Under the pieces are notes generated by a model. That model was not told the DNA's origin. It saw nothing but the letters and a program-made list of their open reading frames with translations, and searched no databases. The position numbers and the translations under genes were made by a program. Shown here one piece after another: positions 1 to 9,866 of a DNA stretch of 64,000 nucleotides (position 1 is the first letter of the stretch; each line of letters starts with the position of its first letter). Source of the DNA: Candidatus Obscuribacterales bacterium (lineage in GTDB: Bacteria; Cyanobacteriota; Vampirovibrionia; Obscuribacterales; Obscuribacteraceae); NCBI GenBank assembly GCA_019750335.1, contig JAIEOQ010000002.1, forward strand, positions 310,001 through 374,000, in the 5' to 3' direction.

Positions 1-1
1 C

Positions 2-1621
2 GAGTTGAAAGCAGCGATTATGGATTCCTTGCGCGCTCAAGGAGAAGCAATCTCAATTCCGGCCGTAGAAAATATCTATCAGTCTTTGATCAAAGAACGT
101 GAAATTCGCCATAATTTGGAACGCCTGGAAACAAGCGGCGCTCGTGTCAAATATTATGCGCTGGATGTACGCAACGAAGCTGATTTCAAAGCAATAATCA
201 ATCGCCTATACGATTCGTTCGGGCGCATTGATGGTGTCATTCACGGTGCCGGTGTAATCGAAGACGCCTTAATCAAAGACAAAACTCCCGAATCATTTGA
301 ACGTGTTTATCGCACGAAGATGGACAGCGCCATTACGCTTAGCAAAAATCTGCAACTCGATTCATTGCAATTTTTGGTATTTTTCTCTTCAGTAGTAGGC
401 AGAACAGGTAATGCCGGTCAGAGCGATTATGTAGCGGCAAACGAGAGCCTAAATAAACTTGCTCTTTTGCTGAATAAGAAAACAAAAGGCAAAGTATCCT
501 CGATTATGTGGGGACCTTGGCGCGGCGGTATGGCTCAAGATGCTCTTGAACCGGTATTTGCTAAATACGGCTGGTCCATGATTGAAGCGCAGCCCGGCTG
601 GGAAAGCTTTGAGAAAGAGCTTTTCGGCAGCAACAAGAACGAGGTAGAAGTTCTTTTAGTTGGACAAAGCCAAAATCAAAATCTAGCTCCGACAAGCGGC
701 GCCAGGCTTGATCGGGCTCACACGATTAACACCGGTAAAAACAGCGTTGAATACACGATAAAGATCGATCCTGAATTCGACCTTTATCTGAAAGATCACA
801 CTTTTGACGGCACGCCTGTGTTGCCAATGGCCGTTGCCCTTGAACTAATGTCCGAAGCAGCACAAAATTTGCGTCCGGATTGGTATCTAGCCAGCGTAGA
901 TAACTTAAGCATTCCTGCCGGCATTATGTTTGAGATCGGAGCAAAAGATCTGGTCATTAAAGCAGACGCCGAAGAGATCGATGACAAAAATCTGAAAGTC
1001 ATGCTGTCAATCAACTCAAAAACATCCGGACAACGCAAAAATTTCACTGCCGAAGCTACCTTAACTAAAGAACAGCCACCGTTGGCAGCAAAATACGGCT
1101 CATTCACTTTTGACTTTAACGCACCGCAACTCGCGGAACCGTTGTCGGATGTTCCAAGTACTACCGAACTTTATCAAAAATGGCTTTTCCACGGACCGCT
1201 CTTCCAAGGAATCGATAAAATCGAATCCTTGGGTGTAAACGGGATCTGGGGTGAGCTTGATATCCCTGGCGTTGCCGAATGTTTGAAAGAATGGAACGGA
1301 CAAGAATGGATTGTCGATCCAATCTTGCTCGACAGCGCAATGCAGTTTGGCGGCGTTTGGGCACGCCAATATATGGATATTACAGCTTTACCTACCGGCT
1401 TCAAATCTATTCGCCGTGTACGACCGGCACGGGGTAATCACTTTAAAGCTGTTGTTTCCATTCCTCACGAAACAAAAGGTTCGGAACTGATTTGCGATCT
1501 TGCCGTCTATGACGCCTCCGGCAAGCTAGTTCTTTACATGGAGCAGCTCTCCGGCGTCGGCAGTAAATCTTTAAACAGATTATCCAGCCAACCTAAAGTT
1601 GTGAAAGCCGTATCCCGTTAA
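2..1621 (+). CDS. PfaA-like polyketide/secondary-lipid synthase, C-terminal part (KR-DH), partial
   Basis: The reading frame is open at the left edge, so this is the C-terminal part of a larger multidomain synthase. Counting from the in-frame TTG at position 5, residues about 45-215 are the catalytic half of a ketoreductase: the HGAGVIED segment, the FFSS serine and the SDYVAANE tyrosine/asparagine are in place. Residues about 240-530 form a hotdog-fold dehydratase, with a catalytic His near residue 265 in LKDHTFDG and the partner Asp near residue 443 in DPILLDSAMQ. Such KR-DH ends are typical of PfaA-type polyunsaturated fatty acid or secondary-lipid synthases; the ketosynthase, acyltransferase and carrier domains would lie upstream, outside the window. 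The next synthase gene starts 24 bp downstream on the same strand, so the two are probably one operon. The exact lipid product cannot be read from the sequence. Confidence 0.88.
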   Translation, partial: ELKAAIMDSLRAQGEAISIPAVENIYQSLIKEREIRHNLERLETSGARVKYYALDVRNEADFKAIINRLYDSFGRIDGVIHGAGVIEDALIKDKTPESFERVYRTKMDSAITLSKNLQLDSLQFLVFFSSVVGRTGNAGQSDYVAANESLNKLALLLNKKTKGKVSSIMWGPWRGGMAQDALEPVFAKYGWSMIEAQPGWESFEKELFGSNKNEVEVLLVGQSQNQNLAPTSGARLDRAHTINTGKNSVEYTIKIDPEFDLYLKDHTFDGTPVLPMAVALELMSEAAQNLRPDWYLASVDNLSIPAGIMFEIGAKDLVIKADAEEIDDKNLKVMLSINSKTSGQRKNFTAEATLTKEQPPLAAKYGSFTFDFNAPQLAEPLSDVPSTTELYQKWLFHGPLFQGIDKIESLGVNGIWGELDIPGVAECLKEWNGQEWIVDPILLDSAMQFGGVWARQYMDITALPTGFKSIRRVRPARGNHFKAVVSIPHETKGSELICDLAVYDASGKLVLYMEQLSGVGSKSLNRLSSQPKVVKAVSR

Positions 1622-1645
1622 CCACTCTCTCTTAACGGCCAGATC

Positions 1646-4600
1646 ATGAATGCAGACAATTTAGAAGCAATAGCTATCACCGGACTTGACTGCAGGTTTC
1701 CGGCTATCGCTGGCTTGTCAGATTTATGCGCTCAAATCTTTAGCGAAAGAGTTGCAACAAACTCGGTAAAACAGCTTCAAACATTGTCGGCAGCCGAAAT
1801 GGCCGCTCTCAGCCTGAAAGCCGCAGGCGAAGATGCCGGACTGCTTGAAGTTGAGAAAGCACGAATTCTGATTCTCAAAGATGACGATCTTGATATCGAT
1901 CTCAAAGGAGAGTTTATCTCCTCAAACAAAAATTCTTTTCAGCAAGTTCTTCATAAAATAGCTTCGCTTCTAAAAGAGCATAATTCAGCAGTTGTTTTGT
2001 TGGCTCTGGGTAAAAACAAAACTGATTTCGGCGTATCAACATTAGTGTTCGAAAAAAAACCACCGGAGCAGAAGAAAGTCTACGCCTCGATAAAACATTT
2101 TTGTTTGCCGACAAAATCCACCGGACTATTGTTATCTTCCGAATCAACAATATTTCAAATCGAATCAGACATACGCAAAGAGACAGAAACTTTTTTTCAA
2201 GCAGCTTTAGCAGAAAATCCTGAGCTACAAAACGAGATGCCATGGACTTCTCTATCCGGTCTACCTGAAGAAGCTCAAAACTATGGTTCTGCATCTCAGC
2301 TTTGCACTCTTATTATCGGCAGTCTCTCTTTAAGCTTAAAAATACTGCCTGTGAGCAATAATTTCGCTAACAATGAAAAATTGAACCGTAATTCTTGGTT
2401 GTTTGAGAGCACCAATGTCAGACCATGGATCCATCCAGTGTCGCATTTATCTCCTTGCAGCAAACGGCAAGCAGCCATTTTGTGCACAGGAAACAACAAC
2501 AACAACAACAAAACAAACACTCTTATTCTTGAAGAGACTGAACATGCCCCGGATCTATCTTTAATTGGCAGCTGGGATTCTGAAATATTTGTTTTTCAAA
2601 ACGCCTCAAAAAAGGCTCTTTACGAGGAGCTATCCCGTTTTCATGAATTCAAACAAGCGAATCCTGAACACAGTCTCTTTCAACTTGCTTATAACAAACG
2701 ATCGGCTGACAACGGGGCTTTTCGTTTAGCTCTTATTGCTCAGAATTTGGATGAGCTGGAAGAGCGGCTGTTGAAAGCAAAAGACTTGCTTTCAACTCAG
2801 TCCCCAGATTTAGCATTAGGCCTGAACGGAATTTATTTCAATCAAATAGAGCCAACAGAGCGCAAAAAGCTCGCTTTTATTTTACCGGGACTTGGGGCAG
2901 CCTACCCGGATATGCTTGCCGACTTATGCTTATATTTTCCGGAAGTACGTGAAGTTTTTGATTTTGTTGAAAGCTTAGCTCTAACAAACAGTCTGCCTCA
3001 GTCATTACCAAGCAGACAGATTTTTCCTGCCAAACCGAAAAACCCCTGGGGCAGATCCAATCAAGCAACTTTGGCCACAATGGATTCGGCTGTAACCACA
3101 GTTTTACTCGCCGAATGGGCAATGTATATTCTGCTTCAAAATATCGGCATTAAGCCAGATGCCCTTTTAGGATGCAGTACCGGCGAGTTTGCTGCTTTAA
3201 CCATGAACGGCAGTATCGAAATCATGAGTGCCGCTGAGACCTTTTATAAAATCAGCACCGCTGTTTCGCGCTCCGTACCGATGGATCAACTGGCTGATTT
3301 GCGCTCTTTACGAGTACAGGCATCACAGTCGACGATAAACCCTCTTTTACAAAAGCTTTCAAGTCCCTCATATTTAGGGGCTGAAATGACCGACGACTAT
3401 TCTTTAGTCTCCGGCCCGAAAAGCTCAATTGACGAACTTTCAAAAATGTTGAAAGCTCAGTCTATCGAATTTTTAGCATTACCCGTTTCAATTCCGTACC
3501 ATACACCGTTGGTTTCGGGCAAAGTAAGCGACAAACAGCAAGAGATTGCCGATTTAAACATCACATATCCAGCCTTCGAATCATGGTCCTGCTCTACAGG
3601 TGGAATCTACCCTAACGATATTGAGTCGATTCGGCGCATTTCGACATATCTGTTCGAGAAACCAATTCTATTCCGCTCTACTTTAAACGCCCTTTACGAC
3701 AATGGGGCGCGCATCTTTTTGGAAGTTGGACCAAAAGGTGGACTGACTCCTTTGATTGCAAAAATTTTGCAAAACAAAGAACACATTGCATTAGCCTCTA
3801 ATTTAAGCGGTCGCTCAGGCATTGCACAACTTCAGCATATTGCCGCTGTACTGTTTTGTCAGGGATTTGCCATTAATTTCAATCATTTTTACGCCCGGAG
3901 AAAATCAACCGGCACAAAAATCGAATCTCCAAAACCAATCACTTCCAGCTTTTCAACACTAAGTCAAACTAGAAATCATGAAGCGGTTCTGGCCAACTAT
4001 CTGGATTTAATGGCTCAAACGCACAAAAGCCTGATGAAAAGCCAAGAGCGAATGATGCTTACTTATCTGTCCACAAAACAACGCCAAAACGAACAGAGAG
4101 CATATCCTTTTTTGGATGGTGCGCTAATTGAAAGTCATGAAAACGGACTTGTTGCTTATCAAACTTTGAATATAACAAAAGATCTATACCTGCTCGATCA
4201 TGCCATTGGTGGCAGCGTATCGAACCTTAAAGAAGAACGGGTATATTTGCTGCCCTTAATGGTAGCCATTGAGATAATGGCAGAAACAGCTCAGCGGCTT
4301 GCAAATAGAAACATAGTGCGCAGAGTAAAAAACATACGCGCTTACAAACGTATTCGTGTCGATGATCACGGTTTTTCTCTTGCAATCAAAGCAACGCGCC
4401 TATCCGAGCCAGGAACTATTGCCGTTGAAATACGCGAGCACTTAGCCGGAAAGAGCCAAGACGAACGACCAACTTTAATGAGTTGCGAGATAGAACTTTC
4501 TGAAGAATATCTACCGCACACAATTAAAAGTACTTATCCCAGCCAAAACTCAAGAAAACCGCTCCTGAGCAAAAACAGTTTGTACGGGTCAGGAGGGATG

Positions 4601-5800
4601 TTTCACGGACCGCGAATGCGTTCGGTGCAAGAACTGCAAAGCGTGTCAGAGAGAAGCAATCAAGCCTTGATCGCACATAAAGAAATTGATAATTGGTTTA
4701 CCGCAAATACCAATCAACGAACCCTGACCGATCCACTTCTTTTAGATAATGCCAGTCAATTAGTCCTCTTCCAGCTAATTGAACATCAATACCCAGTATC
4801 GGCGTTGCTACCTTTTTATATTGCCGAAATAAATTTCTTTGCGGATCCAAATCTAAAAGAGAAAGAGTGGTTGCAAGGACAAACTTATTTACGAGCCATG
4901 TCCAATCAGGGCACAGAAGCTGATATCGAGATTACGCACCATAACGGCAATATGCTTTTACAAATCAAAGGTATTAACAGCCGCGCCATTATCTTACCGG
5001 AAGCCTGGCGTTACTTCATCGCTAACCCGGCATCAACAATGTTGAGCGCACCGCTTTCCTGGCCGGATTTTAGCGACAACGTTCCTGATCTACCGTCTTT
5101 AACAATCATGCGTCAGACCTTTTTACCTGAAGACGAGACTGCCCTTGATTGGTGCGCCGATTATCTCTTGAGCGCCAAGGAGCGCATAACTTGGAACGCT
5201 TTTGGCAACCGTAACAAACGACGTGTTGATTGGCTCCTGGGCCGGATTACAGCAAAAGACGCTGTTCGTAAATTGCTAAGAACCAGTTTTAACCTACATT
5301 TGTGCCCGGCTGATATCGAAATCGAAACTAATAGCGATGGACCGCCTACGGTCTCCGGCGCCTGGCTTAATACTGTCGATTGGTTGCCGCAAATCTCCAT
5401 TTCTCATAGCGAAGGTATTGCCGTAGCTATCGCCAGCAAACCAGGAAAGTTACGTCCGGGATTGGACATCGAAGCCGTACGCAAACGCGAGGAAGGATTT
5501 GCCCAAATTGCTTTTACAAAAAAAGAACAAGCTTATTTGTCCTGCTTAGCAGAAAACGAACGTATTTTTTGGGAAACACGACTGTGGACAGCCAAAGAAG
5601 CCGTAGCAAAAGCAGTAGGCACCGGTATGCGCGGCAATCCGCACAATTTCGAAATGGATACTCTCGATCCAGTGTCGGGTAAGCTGCTAATGCGTTTGAA
5701 CAACTGGGAGACAACTGACATTGCCCTAAGCCCAGATCACCGCTTTGCCGTCAGTACTGAACGTATCGATAATATGGCTCTATCACTTGCTCTTGACTAA
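1646..5800 (+). CDS. PfaB-like synthase: pseudo-KS, AT, DH and fused 4'-phosphopantetheinyl transferase
   Basis: 1384 residues. Residues 1-390 resemble a ketosynthase that has lost its active site: it begins IAITGLDCRFP and ends in a TNTLILEE segment like the usual TNAHVVLEE, but no catalytic Cys/His/His set is recognisable. Residues about 408-710 are an acyltransferase with nucleophile Ser511 in GCSTGEF and His619 in IPYHTPLV. Residues about 815-1130 are a dehydratase (His852 in LLDHAIGG, Asp1034 in DPLLLDNASQ). Residues about 1170-1384 are an Sfp-type phosphopantetheinyl transferase with the Mg-binding GLDIE (1272-1276) and WTAKEA (1314-1319) motifs, which would activate the carrier domains of the partner synthase. 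The KS-like/AT part matches PfaB; the PPTase is usually a separate PfaE protein. A run of six Asn (AAC repeat near 2495-2512) lies in the decayed KS end. A glycosyltransferase starts 7 bp downstream. Confidence 0.9.
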   Translation: MNADNLEAIAITGLDCRFPAIAGLSDLCAQIFSERVATNSVKQLQTLSAAEMAALSLKAAGEDAGLLEVEKARILILKDDDLDIDLKGEFISSNKNSFQQVLHKIASLLKEHNSAVVLLALGKNKTDFGVSTLVFEKKPPEQKKVYASIKHFCLPTKSTGLLLSSESTIFQIESDIRKETETFFQAALAENPELQNEMPWTSLSGLPEEAQNYGSASQLCTLIIGSLSLSLKILPVSNNFANNEKLNRNSWLFESTNVRPWIHPVSHLSPCSKRQAAILCTGNNNNNNKTNTLILEETEHAPDLSLIGSWDSEIFVFQNASKKALYEELSRFHEFKQANPEHSLFQLAYNKRSADNGAFRLALIAQNLDELEERLLKAKDLLSTQSPDLALGLNGIYFNQIEPTERKKLAFILPGLGAAYPDMLADLCLYFPEVREVFDFVESLALTNSLPQSLPSRQIFPAKPKNPWGRSNQATLATMDSAVTTVLLAEWAMYILLQNIGIKPDALLGCSTGEFAALTMNGSIEIMSAAETFYKISTAVSRSVPMDQLADLRSLRVQASQSTINPLLQKLSSPSYLGAEMTDDYSLVSGPKSSIDELSKMLKAQSIEFLALPVSIPYHTPLVSGKVSDKQQEIADLNITYPAFESWSCSTGGIYPNDIESIRRISTYLFEKPILFRSTLNALYDNGARIFLEVGPKGGLTPLIAKILQNKEHIALASNLSGRSGIAQLQHIAAVLFCQGFAINFNHFYARRKSTGTKIESPKPITSSFSTLSQTRNHEAVLANYLDLMAQTHKSLMKSQERMMLTYLSTKQRQNEQRAYPFLDGALIESHENGLVAYQTLNITKDLYLLDHAIGGSVSNLKEERVYLLPLMVAIEIMAETAQRLANRNIVRRVKNIRAYKRIRVDDHGFSLAIKATRLSEPGTIAVEIREHLAGKSQDERPTLMSCEIELSEEYLPHTIKSTYPSQNSRKPLLSKNSLYGSGGMFHGPRMRSVQELQSVSERSNQALIAHKEIDNWFTANTNQRTLTDPLLLDNASQLVLFQLIEHQYPVSALLPFYIAEINFFADPNLKEKEWLQGQTYLRAMSNQGTEADIEITHHNGNMLLQIKGINSRAIILPEAWRYFIANPASTMLSAPLSWPDFSDNVPDLPSLTIMRQTFLPEDETALDWCADYLLSAKERITWNAFGNRNKRRVDWLLGRITAKDAVRKLLRTSFNLHLCPADIEIETNSDGPPTVSGAWLNTVDWLPQISISHSEGIAVAIASKPGKLRPGLDIEAVRKREEGFAQIAFTKKEQAYLSCLAENERIFWETRLWTAKEAVAKAVGTGMRGNPHNFEMDTLDPVSGKLLMRLNNWETTDIALSPDHRFAVSTERIDNMALSLALD

Positions 5801-5807
5801 AAAAGAA

Positions 5808-6968
5808 ATGCAGCAACTTCTGAAAAACAACGATCCATTAACCGAGCAACCAGGCAGACCTTTGCGCCTAGCATTGTTTAGCTCCGGGCTTGGCACCATC
5901 AACCGTGGTTTTGAAATTTCTACGGCACGTTTTTTTCGTGCTTTGAAAAACGAAGAGAATCTCGATCTACGTCTTTATTGCGGCGGACCTTACCCCGAGG
6001 GCATTCAAGTCTGGAACATCGGACGAAACAGTTGGCTGGACAGTTTTTTAAATCCACTTGCCTTACTGGAAAGAGAGTCTCGCTGGCGATTAAGTTATAT
6101 TTTGGAACAGGCTAGCTTCGGCTTTGGCATGTTGCCTCAATCATTAGGTTGGCAACCGGAAATCGTTTGGACCAAAGAAGTGCCGATGGCTCACATTCTT
6201 TATGAATTTCGTCGTTTGCGCAACTTAAAATACAAAATAGTTTTTGCCAATGGTGGCGGCTTTCGTCCCAAGACTTACGAAAAATTCGACTATATTCAAC
6301 AGCTTCAAGCAGACTCTTATGATGAGGCTTTACAATACGGCGTCGATCCGCAGAAAATGCGTGTGCTACCGAATTTGGTACCACAGCCGGTAACGAGCAA
6401 AAGTCGTTTTGAATTACGCAAAGAATACGGATTCAAACAAGACGATTGGGTTATTCTTTGCACCGCGGCCTGGAACAGCCATCACAAACGAATTGATTAT
6501 CTGCTTGAAGAGTTTGCCGCCCTGGAAGACAGGCGTTATAAACTGATACTGTGCGGGCAACCTGAGCCGGAAGGAGAAGCGCTTCGCTTAAAATATGCGT
6601 TTCTAGGAGAACGGGTCACATGGCTAACTCTGCCCGAAGAGAAAGTAGCGGATCTTCTTTATCTGGCAGATGTTTTTGTTCTGGCCAGCTTTTATGAAGG
6701 GCTAGGCGCCGTCCTAATCGAAGCGGCTATGGCCGGATTGCCGGTCATTTGCCATCCTCATGGCGGCAGCCGCTACATTTTCAAAGACGAATACTGGTTG
6801 ACCGACCTGTCGCAAAAAGGTGCCCTAACGGCCCGGCTCAAAGAGTTTCAGCAAAACCCAGCGGATCCTTCACGTGTCGAAGCAACCAGAAGTGATGTTT
6901 ACGCACGTTTTAACGAGAAACAGATTATTTCCGAATTTATGTCCATGATTAAAGGATTGGACGGCTAG
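5808..6968 (+). CDS. Glycosyltransferase family 4 (GT-B fold)
   Basis: A retaining GT-B glycosyltransferase of about 386 residues. The C-terminal half carries the nucleotide-sugar site with the E-x7-E element in YEGLGAVLIEAAMAGLPVI, followed by CHPHGGSRYIF. The frame is open upstream to 5745, but that overlaps the synthase gene; the ATG at 5808, 7 bp after its stop, is the more likely start, although there is no clear Shine-Dalgarno sequence and translation may be coupled. Its position directly behind two lipid synthase genes suggests it adds a sugar to their product, as in glycolipid pathways; this is inference. It ends in a 3-bp overlap with the convergent L,D-transpeptidase gene. Confidence 0.85.
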   Translation: MQQLLKNNDPLTEQPGRPLRLALFSSGLGTINRGFEISTARFFRALKNEENLDLRLYCGGPYPEGIQVWNIGRNSWLDSFLNPLALLERESRWRLSYILEQASFGFGMLPQSLGWQPEIVWTKEVPMAHILYEFRRLRNLKYKIVFANGGGFRPKTYEKFDYIQQLQADSYDEALQYGVDPQKMRVLPNLVPQPVTSKSRFELRKEYGFKQDDWVILCTAAWNSHHKRIDYLLEEFAALEDRRYKLILCGQPEPEGEALRLKYAFLGERVTWLTLPEEKVADLLYLADVFVLASFYEGLGAVLIEAAMAGLPVICHPHGGSRYIFKDEYWLTDLSQKGALTARLKEFQQNPADPSRVEATRSDVYARFNEKQIISEFMSMIKGLDG

Positions 6969-7582
6969 CGAATAATTACTTTTGAACCAATTCCAATTTG
7001 ATTTTGATCGATAAGCTCTTGCAAAAAAGTGGAATCGAAATGAACACAACCACCAGAGCTTCCTTTTAAGTTATCCGGCGCTCCGTGCAAGGCAATTGAA
7101 TACCAGTACGGTTTTCCATTTTGCCCATAGATCATTTTCGGTCCGCTGTTCTTTTGCTCCGAATCAAGCCCAATATAAGCCTTTCCGTAAGCACGATCTG
7201 GTACTTTATTGCCGTCGAAATCAAGCTGATTCATATTATGAAAAAGACCGGCTAAACCTTTTTTGCTCTCTAGATATTTGAGATATTCAGCTTTTTTTGC
7301 ATAGCGTTGCAATATTGTTGAATCGACAAAACAATGCTCAGGATCAGGCGTCAATATGATATCTACAATAAAGCTCCCGCAAGGAGTGACTTCATCTTCC
7401 ATTGAAATTTTTTTCTTTAATCCACCACGTCCGATAGCAACTTTAGTAGTCTTAATCGTATGACCAGACGAATCAATAAGCGTCGCTATACGTTTACTCC
7501 GATCAATAAGCAGATGATAGCCGTCGTCCGCGAAAACAGGCGACAAACAAAAACAGAACAAACAAAGAAAAACGAATTTCAT
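6965..7582 (-). CDS. Secreted L,D-transpeptidase (YkuD domain)
   Basis: 205 residues with an N-terminal signal peptide ending near PVFADD. The YkuD catalytic signature is clear: His166 in IALHGAPD and SSGGCVHF with nucleophile Cys179 and His181. These enzymes make 3-3 cross-links in peptidoglycan or attach proteins to it, acting outside the cytoplasmic membrane. An insertion of about 60 residues between the two halves of the domain (around residues 80-145) is longer than in minimal YkuD proteins. The start ATG overlaps the stop of the upstream thioredoxin-like gene by 4 bp, so the two are translationally coupled and last in a three-gene operon of exported proteins. Confidence 0.88.
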   Translation of the reverse strand: MKFVFLCLFCFCLSPVFADDGYHLLIDRSKRIATLIDSSGHTIKTTKVAIGRGGLKKKISMEDEVTPCGSFIVDIILTPDPEHCFVDSTILQRYAKKAEYLKYLESKKGLAGLFHNMNQLDFDGNKVPDRAYGKAYIGLDSEQKNSGPKMIYGQNGKPYWYSIALHGAPDNLKGSSGGCVHFDSTFLQELIDQNQIGIGSKVIIR

Positions 7583-7962
7583 TGGGGTTGGGCAATAGAA
7601 GCTGTTGTAGCGTAATGATCTAAAAGACGATCAAGAGTCAGTCCTTGCTGCAGACCAACCAACACTTTTAAAGTTCGCCCATAACGATCTTGAACAACCA
7701 GAGCAGGAATCGCTTGAACACCGGAACGAGCAACCAAATCGCTCATATTCGGATCATCCATATCTACATGTATCAGGCGAACAAAATCTTTATGCCGAGC
7801 AATTATTTTTTCTGTAATCGGCTTTAGGCAACGACATCCCGTACACCAACGAGACGTAAATTCGTAAACATAGACCGGACTGACTTCCGTCTGGCAAAGA
7901 GCTGGAGCAGCTCCCAAGCCGGAAAACAGAACGACAACCAATGCCAGGATCATCCTTTTCAT
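7579..7962 (-). CDS. Exported thioredoxin-like protein
   Basis: 127 residues from the ATG at 7962. A hydrophobic signal sequence (residues 1-23) precedes a compact thioredoxin fold with redox motif WCTGC (Cys40, Cys43) and the cis-proline segment AIPALVV. It is expected to reduce or exchange disulfides outside the cytoplasm. The frame extends further upstream, but the extra part overlaps the preceding gene and lacks a signal peptide. The stop overlaps the start of the L,D-transpeptidase gene; redox control of that enzyme's catalytic Cys is a reasonable but unproven role. The extra Cys two residues after the CxxC (CRC) is slightly unusual. Confidence 0.82.
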   Translation of the reverse strand: MKRMILALVVVLFSGLGAAPALCQTEVSPVYVYEFTSRWCTGCRCLKPITEKIIARHKDFVRLIHVDMDDPNMSDLVARSGVQAIPALVVQDRYGRTLKVLVGLQQGLTLDRLLDHYATTASIAQPQ

Positions 7963-7978
7963 TGGGCACAGTATAGAT

Positions 7979-8704
7979 CTAGCGCCCACCGTTGTAAAGC
8001 TGACGTGGAAGCCAGGGACTGGCTTTCGGCACTTGATACCAATAACCCCAGCCTGGGTTGTAATAATCATTATCAAAAGCCGCATTAGCGTCGCTTGGAT
8101 TATATTGCGGTGCATAGCGGTTTGCCCAATATCGCCTGTCGTCTTGTTCAGCGCTAGCTTTTTCGGTCATAGTCCCATTGTTTTTTTTAAGAGAGAGATC
8201 GTGCTGCAAAGACGAACCATCAACATCAACGCTGTATTGCTCTTGCTCGATTGTCGCTAAATCTTTTTGCAGGCACAACTTAAGCCGCTTAATAAGCGCC
8301 GGGGCTTCGCTCCTCAACTTATTTTCGCTTACCAACCATGTGTTAAGAACGTAAGGACGACTGCCACGCGCATGCAGTGCTTGTTGCCATAAACGGTCAG
8401 AGTGAAAACGTAGACGGGCTTGTTTTAGCTCCAGCTCTACAACCGGTCTTGCCCGCTCAGCTGCTTGCAGCCTTTTTTCTACCTGTTGAATATAAGCATT
8501 AAGCGACTGACCGTCTTGAGCATATTTGCTTTTATCCCGGCTCAAAGTGTCCTGTTCATCCTCGATCTGGCTGCGCTCACTATTGATCGCTTCATCAGCT
8601 CGAATTGTCTGGGGCGACAACCCATCCTCTTGCGCAAAAACAGCAAGCTGACAGAAAAAAATCATGTTTAAGACAAGCATGAATAAACGGAGGAACAGTA
8701 ACAT
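7979..8704 (-). CDS. Secreted coiled-coil protein of unknown function
   Basis: About 241 residues from the ATG at 8704, preceded by AAAGG at 9 nt; an in-frame ATG at 8731 is possible but adds a charged stretch before the signal peptide. After the signal sequence the next 90 residues are charged and heptad-like (repeated E/K/Q/R), then a Tyr/Trp/Asn/Pro-rich tail (YYNPGWGYWYQVP). I recognise no family. It lies 16 bp upstream of the exported thioredoxin gene and is the first gene of that operon, so a role in the envelope is likely. Confidence 0.7.
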   Translation of the reverse strand: MLLFLRLFMLVLNMIFFCQLAVFAQEDGLSPQTIRADEAINSERSQIEDEQDTLSRDKSKYAQDGQSLNAYIQQVEKRLQAAERARPVVELELKQARLRFHSDRLWQQALHARGSRPYVLNTWLVSENKLRSEAPALIKRLKLCLQKDLATIEQEQYSVDVDGSSLQHDLSLKKNNGTMTEKASAEQDDRRYWANRYAPQYNPSDANAAFDNDYYNPGWGYWYQVPKASPWLPRQLYNGGR

Positions 8705-8774
8705 GGGGATTAACCTTTGCCAGTCGTTCATCTAAACTTAGCCGAACGGTTGCCAAGCTGCGACAATAAACATT

Positions 8775-9866
8775 ATGAACGCTCAAATTATACGTCGCCT
8801 TTTAACACTTTACTTGGCTTCCGGCCTGGCAAGCTCAGTTGTAGCCATTGCCAATCCTGCGCCCGAGTCTAACGATAAAAAAAACGAAACTAAAGTCGAA
8901 AAAAAATCCCCTCCCGACAGCTGGAAGGAATATCTTGACTTAGCCAAACAAAACTATAAAACAGGCAAAATTGAAGACGCCTTGACTCAGCTTGATTTTG
9001 CTTTAGCCGAAAGCGAGACACTGAAAGAGGGAGGGCGCGCTGAGGCATTCTGTCAGATTGCCGATTTATATATCAGCATCGGCTCTTTTGAAAAGTCGCA
9101 GAAACTTTTGGAAACAGCCACTAAAGACAGACGTGAGTTGCGACACGATAAACGTTTGCTGGCTAACGCTTTAGACAATCTGGCCAATATCTACACTCAA
9201 AAAGGTCAATTCGAAGAAGCGGAAAAACTGCAGAAAGAAGCATCTGTTCTTTATTTGGAAGAGAAAGATCAGGGCGGTAAAGACTACGCCATCTTTCTGG
9301 CCAATTGCGCCAACACCGCTCGCAAACAAAAGCATTACCCGGAAGCAAAAAAATTGTTGGCTGAAGCTCTGAATATCCACGAAAAGCTGGAAGGAAAAGA
9401 TAGCCTAGCCGCCGGCAGCATTTATATGAATTTGGCCGGACTTTTGTCTGATCAAGGGCAACTGGATAAAGCTGCCCGTTCTCTTGCTTGTGCCGAAAAA
9501 ATTCTCAAAAGCAAAGTGCAAAGCGATCACCCGCTCTACAAATTATGCCTACGCAACGAACGCACTCTGCAGCAAAAAAGAGTCGATTTATTACTGAAGA
9601 AAAACAACGATCCCTACAGCCCTCAATTGGCTCGCGAATTGACTGTTTTAGCGCAAAAATACGAACAGGAAGATGATTCGACTAAAGCCGCGGCTGCATA
9701 TAAGCAGGTCTTGAATATACAAACAAAAATTCTTGGCGAAAACGACGCTCAACTTATTTCAACCATGCAGGCTTACGTTAACTGCCTGAAAAAGCTCGGC
9801 GCTGACCAAGAAGCTGCTTCCTTGCAAGAGAAAGTGCAAGCGCTTAAAGCTGGTTCGCTTCAATAA
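8775..9866 (+). CDS. Secreted TPR-repeat protein
   Basis: 363 residues. An N-terminal signal peptide (residues 1-25) and a Lys/Glu-rich linker are followed by at least five tetratricopeptide-like units, visible as repeated A-x-x-Y/L...EA...A pairs, with kinesin-light-chain-like spacing (about 42 residues). It is probably a protein-interaction scaffold in the periplasm; no catalytic domain is seen. It is divergent from the upstream three-gene operon and its 3' end overlaps the convergent hydrolase gene by 23 bp. Confidence 0.82.
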   Translation: MNAQIIRRLLTLYLASGLASSVVAIANPAPESNDKKNETKVEKKSPPDSWKEYLDLAKQNYKTGKIEDALTQLDFALAESETLKEGGRAEAFCQIADLYISIGSFEKSQKLLETATKDRRELRHDKRLLANALDNLANIYTQKGQFEEAEKLQKEASVLYLEEKDQGGKDYAIFLANCANTARKQKHYPEAKKLLAEALNIHEKLEGKDSLAAGSIYMNLAGLLSDQGQLDKAARSLACAEKILKSKVQSDHPLYKLCLRNERTLQQKRVDLLLKKNNDPYSPQLARELTVLAQKYEQEDDSTKAAAAYKQVLNIQTKILGENDAQLISTMQAYVNCLKKLGADQEAASLQEKVQALKAGSLQ

